DNA from: Candidatus Binataceae bacterium
Lineage (GTDB): Bacteria; Desulfobacterota; Binatia; Binatales; Binataceae
DNA length: 53,357 nt
NCBI GenBank assembly: GCA_030038355.1
Contig: JASHPB010000116.1
Location: 1-53,357, forward strand
Reading direction: 5' to 3'
The position numbers and the translations under genes were made by a program. Each line of letters opens with the position of its first letter. The first letter of the stretch is position 1. The notes under the pieces were generated by a model that saw only the letters and a program-made list of their open reading frames with translations, did not search any database and was not told where the DNA came from. Positions 32,876-42,347 of this stretch are shown here, in pieces.

Positions 32876-35278
32876 TCAGTTCAGATTTCTCCGATTCAGA
32901 CCAAGGGCCGAGATTCGCGATGTCAAGGTCGATGGCTTCATCCCCAGCAGTTTGGCCGCGCCGCTCGGCCCCGAGACACGTCCATCGGTTTGCCTCAAAG
33001 CGCTTATGATTGCTTCGCGCTCTTGCTGCTTTAACTCATCTCGCGTGAGGAACGCGGCCTTTGATGCACCGTTTCCCCGATCATCAGTTTTCTCGCGCAT
33101 AGTTGGAGCGGGCAGATCGAAAGCAAGCGGACCGTCTCGCCACAAGATGATGGCGCGCTCGACTGTATTTTGAAGTTCGCGCACGTTGCCAGGCCATTCA
33201 TACGAGACGAGTTGATCCAATGCGTTGCTGTTTACTTGTGGCTCAGGGCGATTCAGCCTTCGCGCGATCTGCCCGATGAAATGCCTGACAAGAGCTGCGA
33301 TGTCTCCGCGCCGTTCTCTGAGCGCTGGCACTTCGATGGGGAAAACGCTCAATCGGTAGAACAGATCCTGACGAAAGCGGCCTTCCTCGACCTCCTTTTT
33401 CAGGTCCCGATTAGATGCGGCAATAACCCGTACATTAACCTTGCGCGTGCTGGTGTCGCCGACCCGTTCGAGCTCATGCTCCTGCAACACGCGCAGCAGC
33501 TTGGCTTGCAACGCGAACGGCACCTCGCCGATTTCATCGAGGAATAGCGTGCCGCCATCGGCGAGTTCGAAACGCCCGGGCTTGTCCTTGAGCGCGCCCG
33601 TGAACGCGCCCTTCACGTGGCCAAAGAACTCGCTCTCGAAGAGACCTTCCGGCACCGCGCCGCAGTTCAATTTGACCAGCGGGCGTTCGCGTCGCGTACC
33701 GCCTTCGTGGATGGCTCGTGCGATGAGTTCCTTGCCGGTGCCGCTTTCGCCGGTGATCAGGACGGTAGCGTCGGTCGGTGCAACCAGGTGGACCTGCTGC
33801 ATGATTTTTCTGAGGCCGGAACTTCCGCCGATGATGTCGCCGAAGCTCTGCTCGTTGCGGATTTCCTCGACCAGGTAGGCGTTCTGCGCCTCAAGCCGCG
33901 CATTCTCCCGCTCCGTGAGGACCTGTTCGGTGATGTCCATGAACATGCTGCGCGTGAATCCAGCCCCGGGTTCGGGCTTGCACCACCATCTGACCCAGAG
34001 CGGCCGCCCGTCGTCTTTGCGACGTAGTTCGAGTACCACTCCGCTCGCAGCGGTTCCGCGTTCCAATAATGGAAGCGCTTCGCGCAGACGACGTTGCGCC
34101 TCGGGCCTATCGGGGAAGAAAGACGTGCCCATCAATCCCGGAATGTCTTCGGGTCTGACACCCAGGATTCTCATCGCCGTTCGATTGGCTCGGAAAATTC
34201 GGCTATCGAGGCCTTGATGCACGTATGCGATCGGTGCTTGCTCAAAAAGATCGCGGAATTGTTGTTCGCTTTGGCCCAGTCGTTCGTTCGCCTCGCGAAG
34301 TGCGCTTTCGATCCTCATCCGATCAACCTCTGCGCGCACTCGCGCGGCGAAAATTCGCATCACGGCGATCCCGCGTGGACCATCCGGCATAGGCTTGTCG
34401 TCGACAATCGCGACGTGACCGAAGACCCCGCCCTGCGCATCCAACACCGGCACCCCGCAATAACTCCGCGCACCCCACTGAGCAAGCAGGCAATCGTGCG
34501 GAAATCGCTCTTTCAGGCCGTCAGAATAGTGAGCGAACTCGCCGTGGAGCACGCTCTCACATGGTGTTCCGTTCAGCGGAAGTTCGCCCTTAGTGCCAAA
34601 GTGATCGCGCTCCCACAAGGCAAGTATCTTGAAGTGCGTGCGGTCATCTGAAAGGCGGGTGACAAAGGCGTATTTCACATCCAGTGCCTGAGCGAGCTTT
34701 CGCGCCAGCGATGAAAAGAACCGATCGCCGATTTCAGCCTCGACGCCCTCCGCGATGTTCCGTTGGACGCGCTCGAGCCGGGCGACCTCGTCGGCATAGA
34801 GCCGAAGCTCCATCTGATTCATCGCGAGCGCAGCCAACGCGGTGAGGATTCGTTCTTCGCCGGCCGCCATGTCGCGCGGCTTTTGGTCGAGGACCCAGAG
34901 GGTACCGAGATTAAAGCCATCCGGTGTGCGAAGCGGAGCGCTCGCATAGAAGCGGATGCCTCGATCCTGGACGAACGCATGACGAAGTGCGCGCTCATCG
35001 CTAATGGCGTCGCGCAGATGATAGACCCCTTGCGAGAGCATCGCGGTAGAACACAAGCCGGCATCGCGCGCCGTTTGCTGAAGCTCAACGCCGAGGCGTG
35101 ATTTGAACCAGACACGGTCCTCGTCCACCAGGCTGATACCGGCCATGGGTGCATGAAAGAAATCTGCAGCCATCTCGACGATGCGGTCGAAGGCCGGTTC
35201 GGGAGGAGTATCGAGGATTCGGTATCGCCGGAGCGCTTTCAGGCGCTCGAACTCGTTGTCTGGAACTACGTTGCCCAT
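32876..35278 (-). CDS. sigma-54-dependent activator with GAF-GAF-PAS input
   Basis: 800 residues. GAF 1 (about 20-165, with [15 protein letters not shown] at its start), GAF 2 (about 180-320), PAS (about 340-450), then an AAA+ domain with Walker A GESGTGKE (510-517), the sigma-54 contact loop GAFTGA (557-562) and Walker B near [13 protein letters not shown] Fis-type helix-turn-helix at the C-terminus reads [20 protein letters not shown]. There is no receiver domain, so it senses a ligand or redox state directly. It is divergent from the AhpD/RclA-like operon at 35553. I found no canonical -24/-12 element there. Confidence 0.93.
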   Translation of the reverse strand: MGNVVPDNEFERLKALRRYRILDTPPEPAFDRIVEMAADFFHAPMAGISLVDEDRVWFKSRLGVELQQTARDAGLCSTAMLSQGVYHLRDAISDERALRHAFVQDRGIRFYASAPLRTPDGFNLGTLWVLDQKPRDMAAGEERILTALAALAMNQMELRLYADEVARLERVQRNIAEGVEAEIGDRFFSSLARKLAQALDVKYAFVTRLSDDRTHFKILALWERDHFGTKGELPLNGTPCESVLHGEFAHYSDGLKERFPHDCLLAQWGARSYCGVPVLDAQGGVFGHVAIVDDKPMPDGPRGIAVMRIFAARVRAEVDRMRIESALREANERLGQSEQQFRDLFEQAPIAYVHQGLDSRIFRANRTAMRILGVRPEDIPGLMGTSFFPDRPEAQRRLREALPLLERGTAASGVVLELRRKDDGRPLWVRWWCKPEPGAGFTRSMFMDITEQVLTERENARLEAQNAYLVEEIRNEQSFGDIIGGSSGLRKIMQQVHLVAPTDATVLITGESGTGKELIARAIHEGGTRRERPLVKLNCGAVPEGLFESEFFGHVKGAFTGALKDKPGRFELADGGTLFLDEIGEVPFALQAKLLRVLQEHELERVGDTSTRKVNVRVIAASNRDLKKEVEEGRFRQDLFYRLSVFPIEVPALRERRGDIAALVRHFIGQIARRLNRPEPQVNSNALDQLVSYEWPGNVRELQNTVERAIILWRDGPLAFDLPAPTMREKTDDRGNGASKAAFLTRDELKQQEREAIISALRQTDGRVSGPSGAAKLLGMKPSTLTSRISALGLNRRNLN

Positions 35279-35552
35279 CTATTCAACGCACTACCGTCCC
35301 GAGGTCTGATGCGGGTTGGGGGCGACAGGATCAGGACGGCACGCGCGTCAGCGTTTTGATGTTTTTTAGAGTTTCATACTTTGCACGGATCGGAGCAATG
35401 CGCGACTAGCGAGAAATCGCAAACTGACGATTCTTCGTTGCGAGCACTCTCGTTAGCGATCTCAAAAATTGTCGGCGTTGACGGGCTTTTTATGGCGTGC
35501 CCCTTGGCACGAAACGTGTGCATAGCGTCAAGCGGTTGCGCTGAAGGACACC
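35279..35552. other. intergenic region between activator and AhpD-like gene
   Basis: No gene is visible in these 274 nt. It contains a TTGGCACG sequence (35504-35511) inside a small hairpin GTGCC-CCTT-GGCAC (35497-35510) 42 nt before the AhpD-like start. TTGGCACG resembles a sigma-54 -24 box, but the following GC is 12 instead of 10 nt from the GG, so I do not call it a promoter. An AAGGA ribosome-binding sequence precedes the ATG at 35553. Confidence 0.4.
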
Positions 35553-36170
35553 ATGGGCGAATCGAAAAGTCACGGTCGCATTCGGCCGGTCGATCCCGAG
35601 CAATCGACAGGTTCAGTCACGCGGCTCTTCGCCGAGCTGCGGGCGAAATTTGCTCTGGTGCCAAATCTCTTCCGTGTTCTCGCCAACGCCCCGGTCGCGT
35701 TTGAAGCATTCATGGGTCTTGGCGCGGCGCTGGCAGGTGGAACCCTTGACCAAAAAATCCGCGAGCAACTGGCGCTCACGATCGCGGAGACTAATTTGTG
35801 CCCCTACTGTCTGAGCGCTCACGCGGCTACGGCCGCAAAAATCGGGCTCACTCAACTTGAAATCGACGACGCCATTCGCGCGAGCGCCGCAGACTCGCGG
35901 ATCGATGCCATCCTCAAGCTCGCCCAAAGCATCGTTGTCCAGCGTGGCGAACTCACCGACTCAGATCTCTCTCGTGCGCGCGCCGTTGGCGTGACCGATA
36001 GCGAAATCGTCGAGACCGTTGCCAACGTCGCACTGAACATCTTCGAGAACTACATGAGCCACGTGGCGCGTGTGCCGGTCGATTTTCCGGATCCGCAGGC
36101 TCACCAACCTTCAGCTCCGAAAGGTGAATCGAATCGCCGTCGTCGAGGTAGATCAAATGGCCACCACTGA
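35553..36170 (+). CDS. AhpD-like carboxymuconolactone decarboxylase family protein
   Basis: 205 residues. The AhpD-type active site is complete: Glu79, Cys83-Pro-Tyr-Cys86 and His90 in AETNLCPYCLSAH, a CxxC that can reduce peroxides or act as a disulfide reductase. The fold is all-helical and normally oligomeric. The last 30 residues are basic and disordered, and their coding region overlaps the start of the next gene by 14 nt. The pairing with an RclA/MerA-like flavin reductase suggests the reductase could supply electrons to this CxxC, an inference from position. ATG at 35553 has an AAGGA site. Confidence 0.88.
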   Translation: MGESKSHGRIRPVDPEQSTGSVTRLFAELRAKFALVPNLFRVLANAPVAFEAFMGLGAALAGGTLDQKIREQLALTIAETNLCPYCLSAHAATAAKIGLTQLEIDDAIRASAADSRIDAILKLAQSIVVQRGELTDSDLSRARAVGVTDSEIVETVANVALNIFENYMSHVARVPVDFPDPQAHQPSAPKGESNRRRRGRSNGHH

Positions 36171-37545
36171 AAAGTATGACGACCTCATCATCGGCAGCGG
36201 GATCGCCGGCAAATTCGCCGCCTGGACCCGTGATACCCGCCGTCGAACCGTGATCGTGGAGCGCGGGTTGCTCGGCGGCGCATGCCCCAACATTGCATGT
36301 CTGCCGAGCAAGAACATGATCTGGTCGGCAAAGGTCATCTCTTTGGCCAGGCGCGGCGCAGAGTTCGGACTCAAGACGGAATCGATGAGTGTCGACATGG
36401 CTGCGGTTCAGCGGCGCAAGCGCGCTATGGTGCGCGACCTCCGCAAGCTGCACGAGGAGCACACCGAAGCGAGCGGCGCAGAGCTGATCTATGGCATCGC
36501 GCGATTCGTCGCTCCTCGCACCGTCGAGATCGATCTCCGCGACGGCGGATCGAGAACAATCCAGGCAGACCGCGTGTTTCTCGATCTCGGCTCGCGTGCG
36601 GCAATTCCGGACATATCGGGCCTGGCCGAGTCTACACCGATGACGCACGTCGAGGCGTTGGAGCTGGATCGCGTGCCGCGGCATTTGCTGGTGCTCGGTG
36701 GCGGCTACGTCGGTGTCGAACTGTCACAGGCGTTTCGTCGGTTCGGCTCGAATGTGACCGTGATCGAACACGGTCCTCAACTGGCCGCCTGGGAGGATCA
36801 CGATGTCGCCACGGCGCTCAAGGATCTGTTTGTCGATGAAGGAATCGAAGTCCGGCTCGATGCCAAGATCCGCCGCGTCGAAGGACACTCGGGCAATCGG
36901 GTTCGTGTCTACCTGAACGATAAGCGCGGCGATTGTGCCATCGACGGCACGGATCTTCTGGTGGCAACCGGCCGCGAGGCAAACACGGAGGGGATCGGTC
37001 TCGACAAAACCGGTGTTCAGCTCGATGAGCGCGGATACATCAAAACCAATGAGCGCCTGGAAACCAGCGCGGAAAACGTCTGGGCGATGGGCGACTGTGC
37101 AGGAAGTCCTCAATTCACTCATGTCGGTCTCGACGACTACAACATCGTTCATGCAAACCTGAGCGGCGGCAATCGCAGCAACCGCGATCGACTCATCCCC
37201 TTTTGCTTGTTCACCGATCCGGAGCTGGCGCGCGTCGGTAAGAACGAAGTCGAGGCGCGTCGCGACGGCCTCGAATATCGCATGGCGAAGCTGCCAATGG
37301 CCGAAGTGCTCCGCACGAGAACAATCTCCGAGCCGCGCGGCTTCATCAAGGTTCTCCTGGCCAGGGACAGCGACCAGATTCTCGGCTTCACTGCTTTCGG
37401 ATTCGAAGCGAGCGAGATGATGGTGGCGATGCAGACCGCGATGCTAGGTCAGTTGCCATACACGATCTTGCGCGACGCGATCCTGACCCATCCGACAATG
37501 TCCGAAGGATTGAGCCAGTTACTCGCAACGGTCGCGGCGCGATGA
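36157..37545 (+). CDS. RclA/MerA-like pyridine nucleotide-disulfide oxidoreductase
   Basis: 462 residues from the ATG at 36157, which has a GAGGT site 7 nt upstream; the frame is open earlier but lies in the AhpD-like gene. FAD motif GSGIAG (13-18), redox-active Cys43 and Cys48 in GGACPNIACLPSK, NAD(P) motif LGGGYVGVEL, and the partner-subunit pair His445 and Glu450 in HPTMSEGLSQL. The stretches WAMGDCAGSPQFTHVGLDDY and LPYTILRDAILTHPTM are close to E. coli RclA, a reductase of the reactive-chlorine response. No N-terminal heavy-metal domain is present. A DUF417 gene (RclC family) follows, which strengthens the Rcl reading. Confidence 0.9.
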   Translation: MATTEKYDDLIIGSGIAGKFAAWTRDTRRRTVIVERGLLGGACPNIACLPSKNMIWSAKVISLARRGAEFGLKTESMSVDMAAVQRRKRAMVRDLRKLHEEHTEASGAELIYGIARFVAPRTVEIDLRDGGSRTIQADRVFLDLGSRAAIPDISGLAESTPMTHVEALELDRVPRHLLVLGGGYVGVELSQAFRRFGSNVTVIEHGPQLAAWEDHDVATALKDLFVDEGIEVRLDAKIRRVEGHSGNRVRVYLNDKRGDCAIDGTDLLVATGREANTEGIGLDKTGVQLDERGYIKTNERLETSAENVWAMGDCAGSPQFTHVGLDDYNIVHANLSGGNRSNRDRLIPFCLFTDPELARVGKNEVEARRDGLEYRMAKLPMAEVLRTRTISEPRGFIKVLLARDSDQILGFTAFGFEASEMMVAMQTAMLGQLPYTILRDAILTHPTMSEGLSQLLATVAAR

Positions 37546-37572
37546 GATAGCCCTGCAAGGAGTCGAACAATC

Positions 37573-38058
37573 ATGCGGTCAATCGCAATCGGAGTTCAAC
37601 TACGAAGTGCAGTCGAACGGCATATACCGATCGAAGCAATAGGTGAACAGTTCGTTCGCCGGGGACTGATAGTGGTGCTCGCGTGGATCGGCGCGATGAA
37701 GTTTACCGCCTATTGAGCCATGGGCAGTCAACCGCTGCTTGCGCACAGCCCCTTTGGTCGGATGGGGGTACGATTTCCGCGGCATCCGATCATTCTGCGC
37801 GACGCTCGGATGCATCGAAATCGGAAGCGCTTTGTTGATCAGCCGTCGGTACGTCTTTCCGAGGGTCTCGCCAAGCGGCAGCTTCTGGCGATTGGACTGT
37901 TTGCCACGACGCCCTCAATCATCTTCACCACTCCAGGATGGGAACCGGCGCTGGGTTTCCCCGCGCTCTCGGCAATGCCGGGACAATGTCCTGCTAAAGG
38001 ATGTTGTGTTGTTCGGTGCTTCGGTGTGGTCGTTGGGTGAATCGCTTAAGGCTATCGT
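37573..38058 (+). pseudogene. decayed DUF417 (YkgB/RclC-like) gene
   Basis: The open part, 37573-37717, ends with RGLIVVLAWIGAMKFTAY and then stop; in DUF417 proteins this continues as YEA, so an extra base creates the stop. The rest appears in other frames: QPLLAHSPF, then ATLGCIEIGSALLI, then FTTPGWEPALGFPALSAMPG, and finally VLLKDVVLFGASVWSLGESL, in the order of an intact DUF417 protein. At least three frameshifts are needed. It lies between the RclA-like gene and an intact DUF417 gene (38095), so it is probably an older duplicate in the same operon. Confidence 0.8.
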
Positions 38059-38094
38059 CCCCTGCCAAACAGCTTGTCAACCAAGGAGCAGATG

Positions 38095-38628
38095 ATGAAC
38101 TTTCTGATCAAACTGAGCGACCGACTCGGCGTTCTGCGGAGCGACATCGATTATCACATAGTCCGGGCTTCAATGGTTCTGATATTCCTCTTCTTCGGCT
38201 ATCAGAAGTGGTTCGACTACGAGGCCCTGGCGCTCGTTCCCTACATCAGCAATGGACCACTCATCTCCTGGATGTATCCAGTTTTCGGAGTCCGAGGCGC
38301 GTGTGTGTTTCTCGGTATCTCTGAATGGACCTTTGGCGCTCTCATATTCATAGGATTCTGGAACAAGCCGGCGGGAGTTCTGGGCGCCCTCGGCGGATTG
38401 GCGTCGTTCGTCTGCACCACGACGATCATTCCGTTTATGCCCGACGGTTGGGCAGCATCTGCGGGCGGTTTTCCAGCGATGACCGAGAGAGTTGCTTTCC
38501 TGATGAAAGATTTTGTGCTTCTAGCGGTTTCCTTCTACCTGCTAAAGCAGGATTTGCTCCGATTATCGCTTTCAAATGACCAACGCGGCGATGAAGTCCT
38601 CTCGGACACCGTGCGAAGGACGGCTTAG
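38095..38628 (+). CDS. DUF417 (YkgB/RclC-like) membrane protein
   Basis: 177 residues from the ATG at 38095, preferred because AAGGAG sits 6 nt upstream; an ATG three bases earlier is too close. Four transmembrane helices are visible. Family features include FLFFGYQKWFDYEALALVPY (the position of WIG-KF-YEA in relatives), NGPLISWMYPVFG and a terminal helix MKDFVLLAVSFYLL. RclC in E. coli is a DUF417 inner-membrane protein induced by reactive chlorine; its activity is unknown. Placement after an RclA-like gene matches that operon, although RclB is absent. Confidence 0.88.
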   Translation: MNFLIKLSDRLGVLRSDIDYHIVRASMVLIFLFFGYQKWFDYEALALVPYISNGPLISWMYPVFGVRGACVFLGISEWTFGALIFIGFWNKPAGVLGALGGLASFVCTTTIIPFMPDGWAASAGGFPAMTERVAFLMKDFVLLAVSFYLLKQDLLRLSLSNDQRGDEVLSDTVRRTA

Positions 38629-38678
38629 GAGAAGCCGACGGCCTTTGGAATTTACCACAGCTAGCTAGGAGTAAGGCT

Positions 38679-39428
38679 ATGTCAGCACTACTGGGAAAGG
38701 TCGCGGTAATCACCGGAGGTAGCAGCGGGATCGGACTCGCCACCGCTAAGCGCTTTGTAGCCGAAGGTGCATTCGTTTTCATCACGGGCCGCCGGCAAGA
38801 AGAGCTGGATAAGGCTGTTGCTGAACTAGGTAGAAATGCCGTCGGGATAAGATGCGATGTGACGAATCTCGAGGATCTCGAGCGGCTATACAAGGAGATC
38901 GGCTCCAGCAAAGGGAAAATCGACGTCCTCTATGCTAACGCGGGCATGGTCGAGGCAGTAGAAACACCTGCGGCAACGCCAGAACACTTCGACCGGACAT
39001 TCAACACGAATGCTCGTGGCACCTATTTTACGGTTCAGAAGGCCCTACCGATCCTCAATGACGGCGCTTCAATCATCCTTACCGGCTCGGGCGTATGGCA
39101 AAAGGGCATGCCAATTTATGGAACCTACGCGGCGACAAAGGCGGCTATTCGCTCATACGTTCGAACCTGGTCGATGGAATTTGCGCATCGAGGGATCCGC
39201 GCCAATGTAATCAGTCCAGGACCGATCGAAACGCCCATCTTCTATGGGCAGTTTGCAACAAAAGAAGCTGCTCAAGGGCTCAAAGAGCAGTTCGAGACGA
39301 ATATTCCGATGGGCCGCATGGGACATCCAGAGGAGGTTGCCTCAGCTGCCTTGTTTCTGGCTTCGCAGGAGAGCAGCTACATCACCGGCATCGATCTGCC
39401 GGTTGATGGTGGCTTGGTATCAGTCTGA
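38679..39428 (+). CDS. SDR-family oxidoreductase
   Basis: 249 residues. The cofactor motif TGGSSGIG is at 12-19, ANAG at about 89-92, the catalytic Ser in LTGSGV, and the active-site YAATK (Y-x3-K) follows. The C-terminal YITGIDLPVDGG is typical. An AGGAG site is about 7 nt before the ATG. It follows the DUF417 gene by 50 nt on the same strand and may be cotranscribed with the redox locus. Related SDRs are commonly induced by oxidants, but no substrate can be assigned here. Confidence 0.88.
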   Translation: MSALLGKVAVITGGSSGIGLATAKRFVAEGAFVFITGRRQEELDKAVAELGRNAVGIRCDVTNLEDLERLYKEIGSSKGKIDVLYANAGMVEAVETPAATPEHFDRTFNTNARGTYFTVQKALPILNDGASIILTGSGVWQKGMPIYGTYAATKAAIRSYVRTWSMEFAHRGIRANVISPGPIETPIFYGQFATKEAAQGLKEQFETNIPMGRMGHPEEVASAALFLASQESSYITGIDLPVDGGLVSV

Positions 39429-39517
39429 CTTTGTCTTCATGGGACGGAAATCACACTGGAACCATTTTAATGAGGTCTAAAATGGCGACCATGAATATCT
39501 AGGAAGAGGTACTTCCA

Positions 39518-40543
39518 ATGAGTCTGAATGGCCGAAAAATACGATTTGGTCTTTGGTACGACTTTCGTAATCCCGCCCAGTGGCGCCAGCCCGCTGACCG
39601 GCTCTACGCCGAGACGCTAGATCAGATCGCCTGGGCAGAGAACCATGGATTCGACGATGTCTGGCTGTCAGAGCATCATTTCATCGAAGATGGGTATCTC
39701 CCATCGATTCTACCGATTGCTGCCGCAATCGGCGCGCGCACCAAACGTATCCGCATCGCGTCCGGTGTACTTCTCATGCCATTTCACAACCCCGTACGCA
39801 TCGCGGAGGATATCGCGGTAGTCGACATCATTTCCGGCGGCCGTCTGGAACTCGGCGTCGGAGTGGGTTTCAAACATGAAGAGTTTGCCGGCTTCGGCGT
39901 GTCGTTCAAGGAGCGAGGCGCGCGAACCAATCAATCACTCGAAATAATTCGGCGGCTTCTCGGCGGAGAGACCGTTACCTTCAAAAGCGAATTCTTCGAT
40001 TTCAACAACATCCAGCTGACACCGGCGCCCATTCAAAAGCCGCATCCTCCCATATGGCTGGGCGGCTTCACCCCGCCGGCCTTGCGACGCGCTGCGCGCT
40101 ATGGCGATGGCTTCACGGTTCCGGGCGCGACCCGCGAGGTATTCGACCAATATGTCGCAGAGTTGAAGAAGCTGAATCGGCCGACCGATAACATTCGATT
40201 CGCAAGCGCCGTCTGGTGCCTGCTGGTATCCAACGATCCGGAAAAAACCTTCGCCGAAGCCGCCGATCACATAATCTACCAGGCCAACAACTACTCGACA
40301 TGGTTATCCGCGGCGGGCCTCAGTCCTTTGTCCGAGCAATTGAAGGACCGTGAAGATCTACGCAAAAGCGGGCTGCTTCAGGTGCTCACTCCGGACGCGG
40401 CCGTGAAGATGATTCGTGACTTCGCCGAGAACGTTCCCATCACTCACTTCTATTCGTGGACGCTGCCGCCCGGGCTGCCGCCGCGCTGGGCTGAGCCGCA
40501 TCTCGAGCTGTTCGCATCGAAAGTGATCCCGGCATTTCGCTGA
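39518..40543 (+). CDS. LLM-class flavin-dependent monooxygenase
   Basis: 341 residues, bacterial luciferase-like TIM barrel. Recognisable segments are FGLWYDFRNPAQWRQP at the start, IAWAENHGFDDVWLSEHHF near residue 45, ASGVLLMPFHNPVRIAEDI near 85, and GRLELGVGVGFKHEEFAGFG near 110. Cofactor is FMNH2 or F420; this group in soil bacteria often acts on aromatic or terpenoid substrates, which cannot be decided here. An AGAGGT site precedes the ATG. It ends before a terminator that serves the convergent P450 gene. Confidence 0.88.
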   Translation: MSLNGRKIRFGLWYDFRNPAQWRQPADRLYAETLDQIAWAENHGFDDVWLSEHHFIEDGYLPSILPIAAAIGARTKRIRIASGVLLMPFHNPVRIAEDIAVVDIISGGRLELGVGVGFKHEEFAGFGVSFKERGARTNQSLEIIRRLLGGETVTFKSEFFDFNNIQLTPAPIQKPHPPIWLGGFTPPALRRAARYGDGFTVPGATREVFDQYVAELKKLNRPTDNIRFASAVWCLLVSNDPEKTFAEAADHIIYQANNYSTWLSAAGLSPLSEQLKDREDLRKSGLLQVLTPDAAVKMIRDFAENVPITHFYSWTLPPGLPPRWAEPHLELFASKVIPAFR

Positions 40544-40581
40544 ATGGTGCGCACGCCGCGCATACTTTTCGGCGATATGGC

Positions 40582-40614
40582 AAAAAAGGCCGGCGAGGTT
40601 CACTCTCCGGCCTT
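40582..40614 (-). terminator. Rho-independent terminator for the P450 operon
   Basis: On the minus strand the perfect 8-bp stem AAGGCCGG / CCGGCCTT (40607-40614 and 40586-40593), extended by GAG/CTC, is followed by a run of six T (40582-40587). It lies 24 nt after the P450 stop codon. It could also slow the convergent luciferase-like transcript, but there is no T run in that direction. Confidence 0.8.
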
Positions 40615-40637
40615 AAGATTCCGTAAGCCTGCCCACG

Positions 40638-41897
40638 TCAGTGGATGATGGCTGGCTTCATCTTGAACCTTATCGGCATATGCTTGATGCCGCCGACGAA
40701 GCTCGAGCGAAGACGCTCGATGGAACCCGCGAGTTCGGCATACTCGAGGCGCTCGGCAAGCTGACGGAAGATGACCTCGAGTTCCAGCCTCGCCAGATTC
40801 GCGCCGAGGCAGAAGTGCTCGCCGATCCCGAACGCGATGTGCGGATTGGGATTGCGTCCGACATCGAACTTGAACGGATTGTCGAAGACTTCCTCGTCGC
40901 GGTTGGCTGAAGGGTAGAAAAGGCAGACCGATTCGCCCTCCCTGATTTTCTGACCGCGGATCTCGGTATCCTGCGTGGCGGTCCGTGCGAATTGGATGAC
41001 GGGCGACGTCCAGCGCACGATTTCCTCGACCGCCGATTTGACCAGCGAGCGATCCTGCTTAAGCCGCCGCAACTGCTCGGGATTCTCGATCAGAGCGAGC
41101 AGGCCGCCGGTGGTCGCGTTGCGCGTTGTCTCGTTGCCGGCGACCACCAGCAAAAAGTAGTAGGAGAGCATCTCGAACTGCGGCATCGCAGCGCCATTGA
41201 CCTGGGAATTGGCCACGATGCTCGTAATGTCGTTGGTCGGATTCTTCATCCGCTGCGCGACCATGTCGGTGAAATACGTGAACAGCTCCATGCGCGCGCG
41301 ATCGAAGGTCTCGTCGGAGTTGGTGCCGTCCTGGAACTCAGGGTCGTTGCCGCCGATCACCTGGTTGGTCCAGCGGAAGAGCTTCTCCCAATCCTGACGC
41401 GGCACGCCGAGCAACTCGGCGATAACCGCGAGCGGTATCTTTGACGAAATGTCGATGACGAAATCGCACGCCGTGCGATCGACCATGCGATCGAGCACCT
41501 CGCGCGTGATGCTCTCGATGCCCGGCTCGAGCTCGCGCACTGTGCGCGGCGTGAAACGCCGGCTCACGATTGAGCGATAGTCGCCATGGTCGGGCGGATC
41601 CATGTTAAGCAGATGGCGGAATGGCGGCACGGGGTCGGGCTCGGCCGGAGCGTCGGGTACGAAAACCAGCAAGCGCTTCGAGTTGTTGAAGAGGCGCGGC
41701 TGCTTTGAGATTTGCACGACGTCGGCGTGCTTGGTAATCGCCCAGAACGGATCGGTATTGGGGAACTCGCACCAGAAAACAGGCTTGTGCTTTCTGAGAT
41801 ACGCCCACTCCGCGTGCGGATAACCACTCTTGGCGTAATGGTCCGGCCCGATGATGTTGATCGTGTCCAGCGAGAATTGTTGCTGCTCGGCTTGCAT
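40638..41897 (-). CDS. cytochrome P450
   Basis: 419 residues, a normal soluble bacterial P450 length. The I-helix oxygen-activation motif is AGNETT (253-258), the K-helix ExxR is Glu292/Arg295, and the heme loop FGIGEHFCLGANLARLE has Cys363 as the axial ligand. NMDPPDHGDYRSIVSRRFTP near residue 98 recalls actinobacterial and proteobacterial P450s of steroid or fatty-acid type such as the CYP125/CYP142 area, but this is a weak clue. The ferredoxin gene lies 56 nt upstream on the same strand and probably supplies electrons; no ferredoxin reductase is adjacent. Confidence 0.95.
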   Translation of the reverse strand: MQAEQQQFSLDTINIIGPDHYAKSGYPHAEWAYLRKHKPVFWCEFPNTDPFWAITKHADVVQISKQPRLFNNSKRLLVFVPDAPAEPDPVPPFRHLLNMDPPDHGDYRSIVSRRFTPRTVRELEPGIESITREVLDRMVDRTACDFVIDISSKIPLAVIAELLGVPRQDWEKLFRWTNQVIGGNDPEFQDGTNSDETFDRARMELFTYFTDMVAQRMKNPTNDITSIVANSQVNGAAMPQFEMLSYYFLLVVAGNETTRNATTGGLLALIENPEQLRRLKQDRSLVKSAVEEIVRWTSPVIQFARTATQDTEIRGQKIREGESVCLFYPSANRDEEVFDNPFKFDVGRNPNPHIAFGIGEHFCLGANLARLELEVIFRQLAERLEYAELAGSIERLRSSFVGGIKHMPIRFKMKPAIIH

Positions 41898-41953
41898 TGG
41901 CCCTCGGGAACCTCGCGATAGATTGTGCCCGCTTGCGGCTCGCGAGGCGACTG

Positions 41954-42148
41954 CTACTTGTCCTCGATAGTGATGGCCTGACGGGGGCAGAGCCGCGCGG
42001 CGAGCCGCACCCTCTCGACATTCGCGCCACTTGGATTCTCGATCAGGACGCGACTGCGGTCATCGTCGCCGACCTCGAAAACTTCCGGCGCTGCCTCCTG
42101 GCATCGCAAGTTACCCTCGCAAAGTTTCAAATCCACAACGACTTTCAT
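41954..42148 (-). CDS. three-cysteine [3Fe-4S]-type ferredoxin
   Basis: 64 residues from the ATG at 42148, which has an AAGGAG site; the frame opens 21 nt earlier without one. Cysteines are Cys10, Cys16 and Cys54, the last followed by Pro. The normal fourth ligand of a [4Fe-4S] cluster is missing, as in the [3Fe-4S] ferredoxins that reduce bacterial P450s. EAAPEVFEVGDDD is the typical middle. It precedes the P450 gene and should be its electron donor. Confidence 0.92.
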   Translation of the reverse strand: MKVVVDLKLCEGNLRCQEAAPEVFEVGDDDRSRVLIENPSGANVERVRLAARLCPRQAITIEDK

Positions 42149-42347
42149 CGCATTCTCCTTGGCTCGCATTGATCGGTTACAAATCCAAGCCTGAACCGTC
42201 GGCGGTCAAAATACTAGGGTCGGGTATCGAGTGAGCCAATTGGCCGGCATCTCGGCCGCGCTTCGATCACTGAGGCGCGCGGTTTGCGCCGAATCAATCG
42301 AAAGCGCTAAACGGATGCTGTGGTCCTGAACTCCTGGAGGAAGCACC
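42149..42347. other. divergent intergenic region, ferredoxin/P450 versus LLM enzyme
   Basis: No gene is visible in these 199 nt. A perfect 10-bp palindrome GCCAATTGGC occupies 42235-42244, near the middle, and could bind a regulator for both directions. No regulator gene lies next to it. Ribosome-binding sites are clear on both sides (AAGGAG for the ferredoxin, GGAGG for the plus-strand gene). Confidence 0.4.

Noticed and set aside
35497-35521. Possible sigma-54 promoter (TTGGCACG followed by a GC) before the AhpD-like gene
   Set aside because: The GG and GC elements are separated by 12 nt where sigma-54 promoters need 10; the sequence is also explained by a small hairpin.
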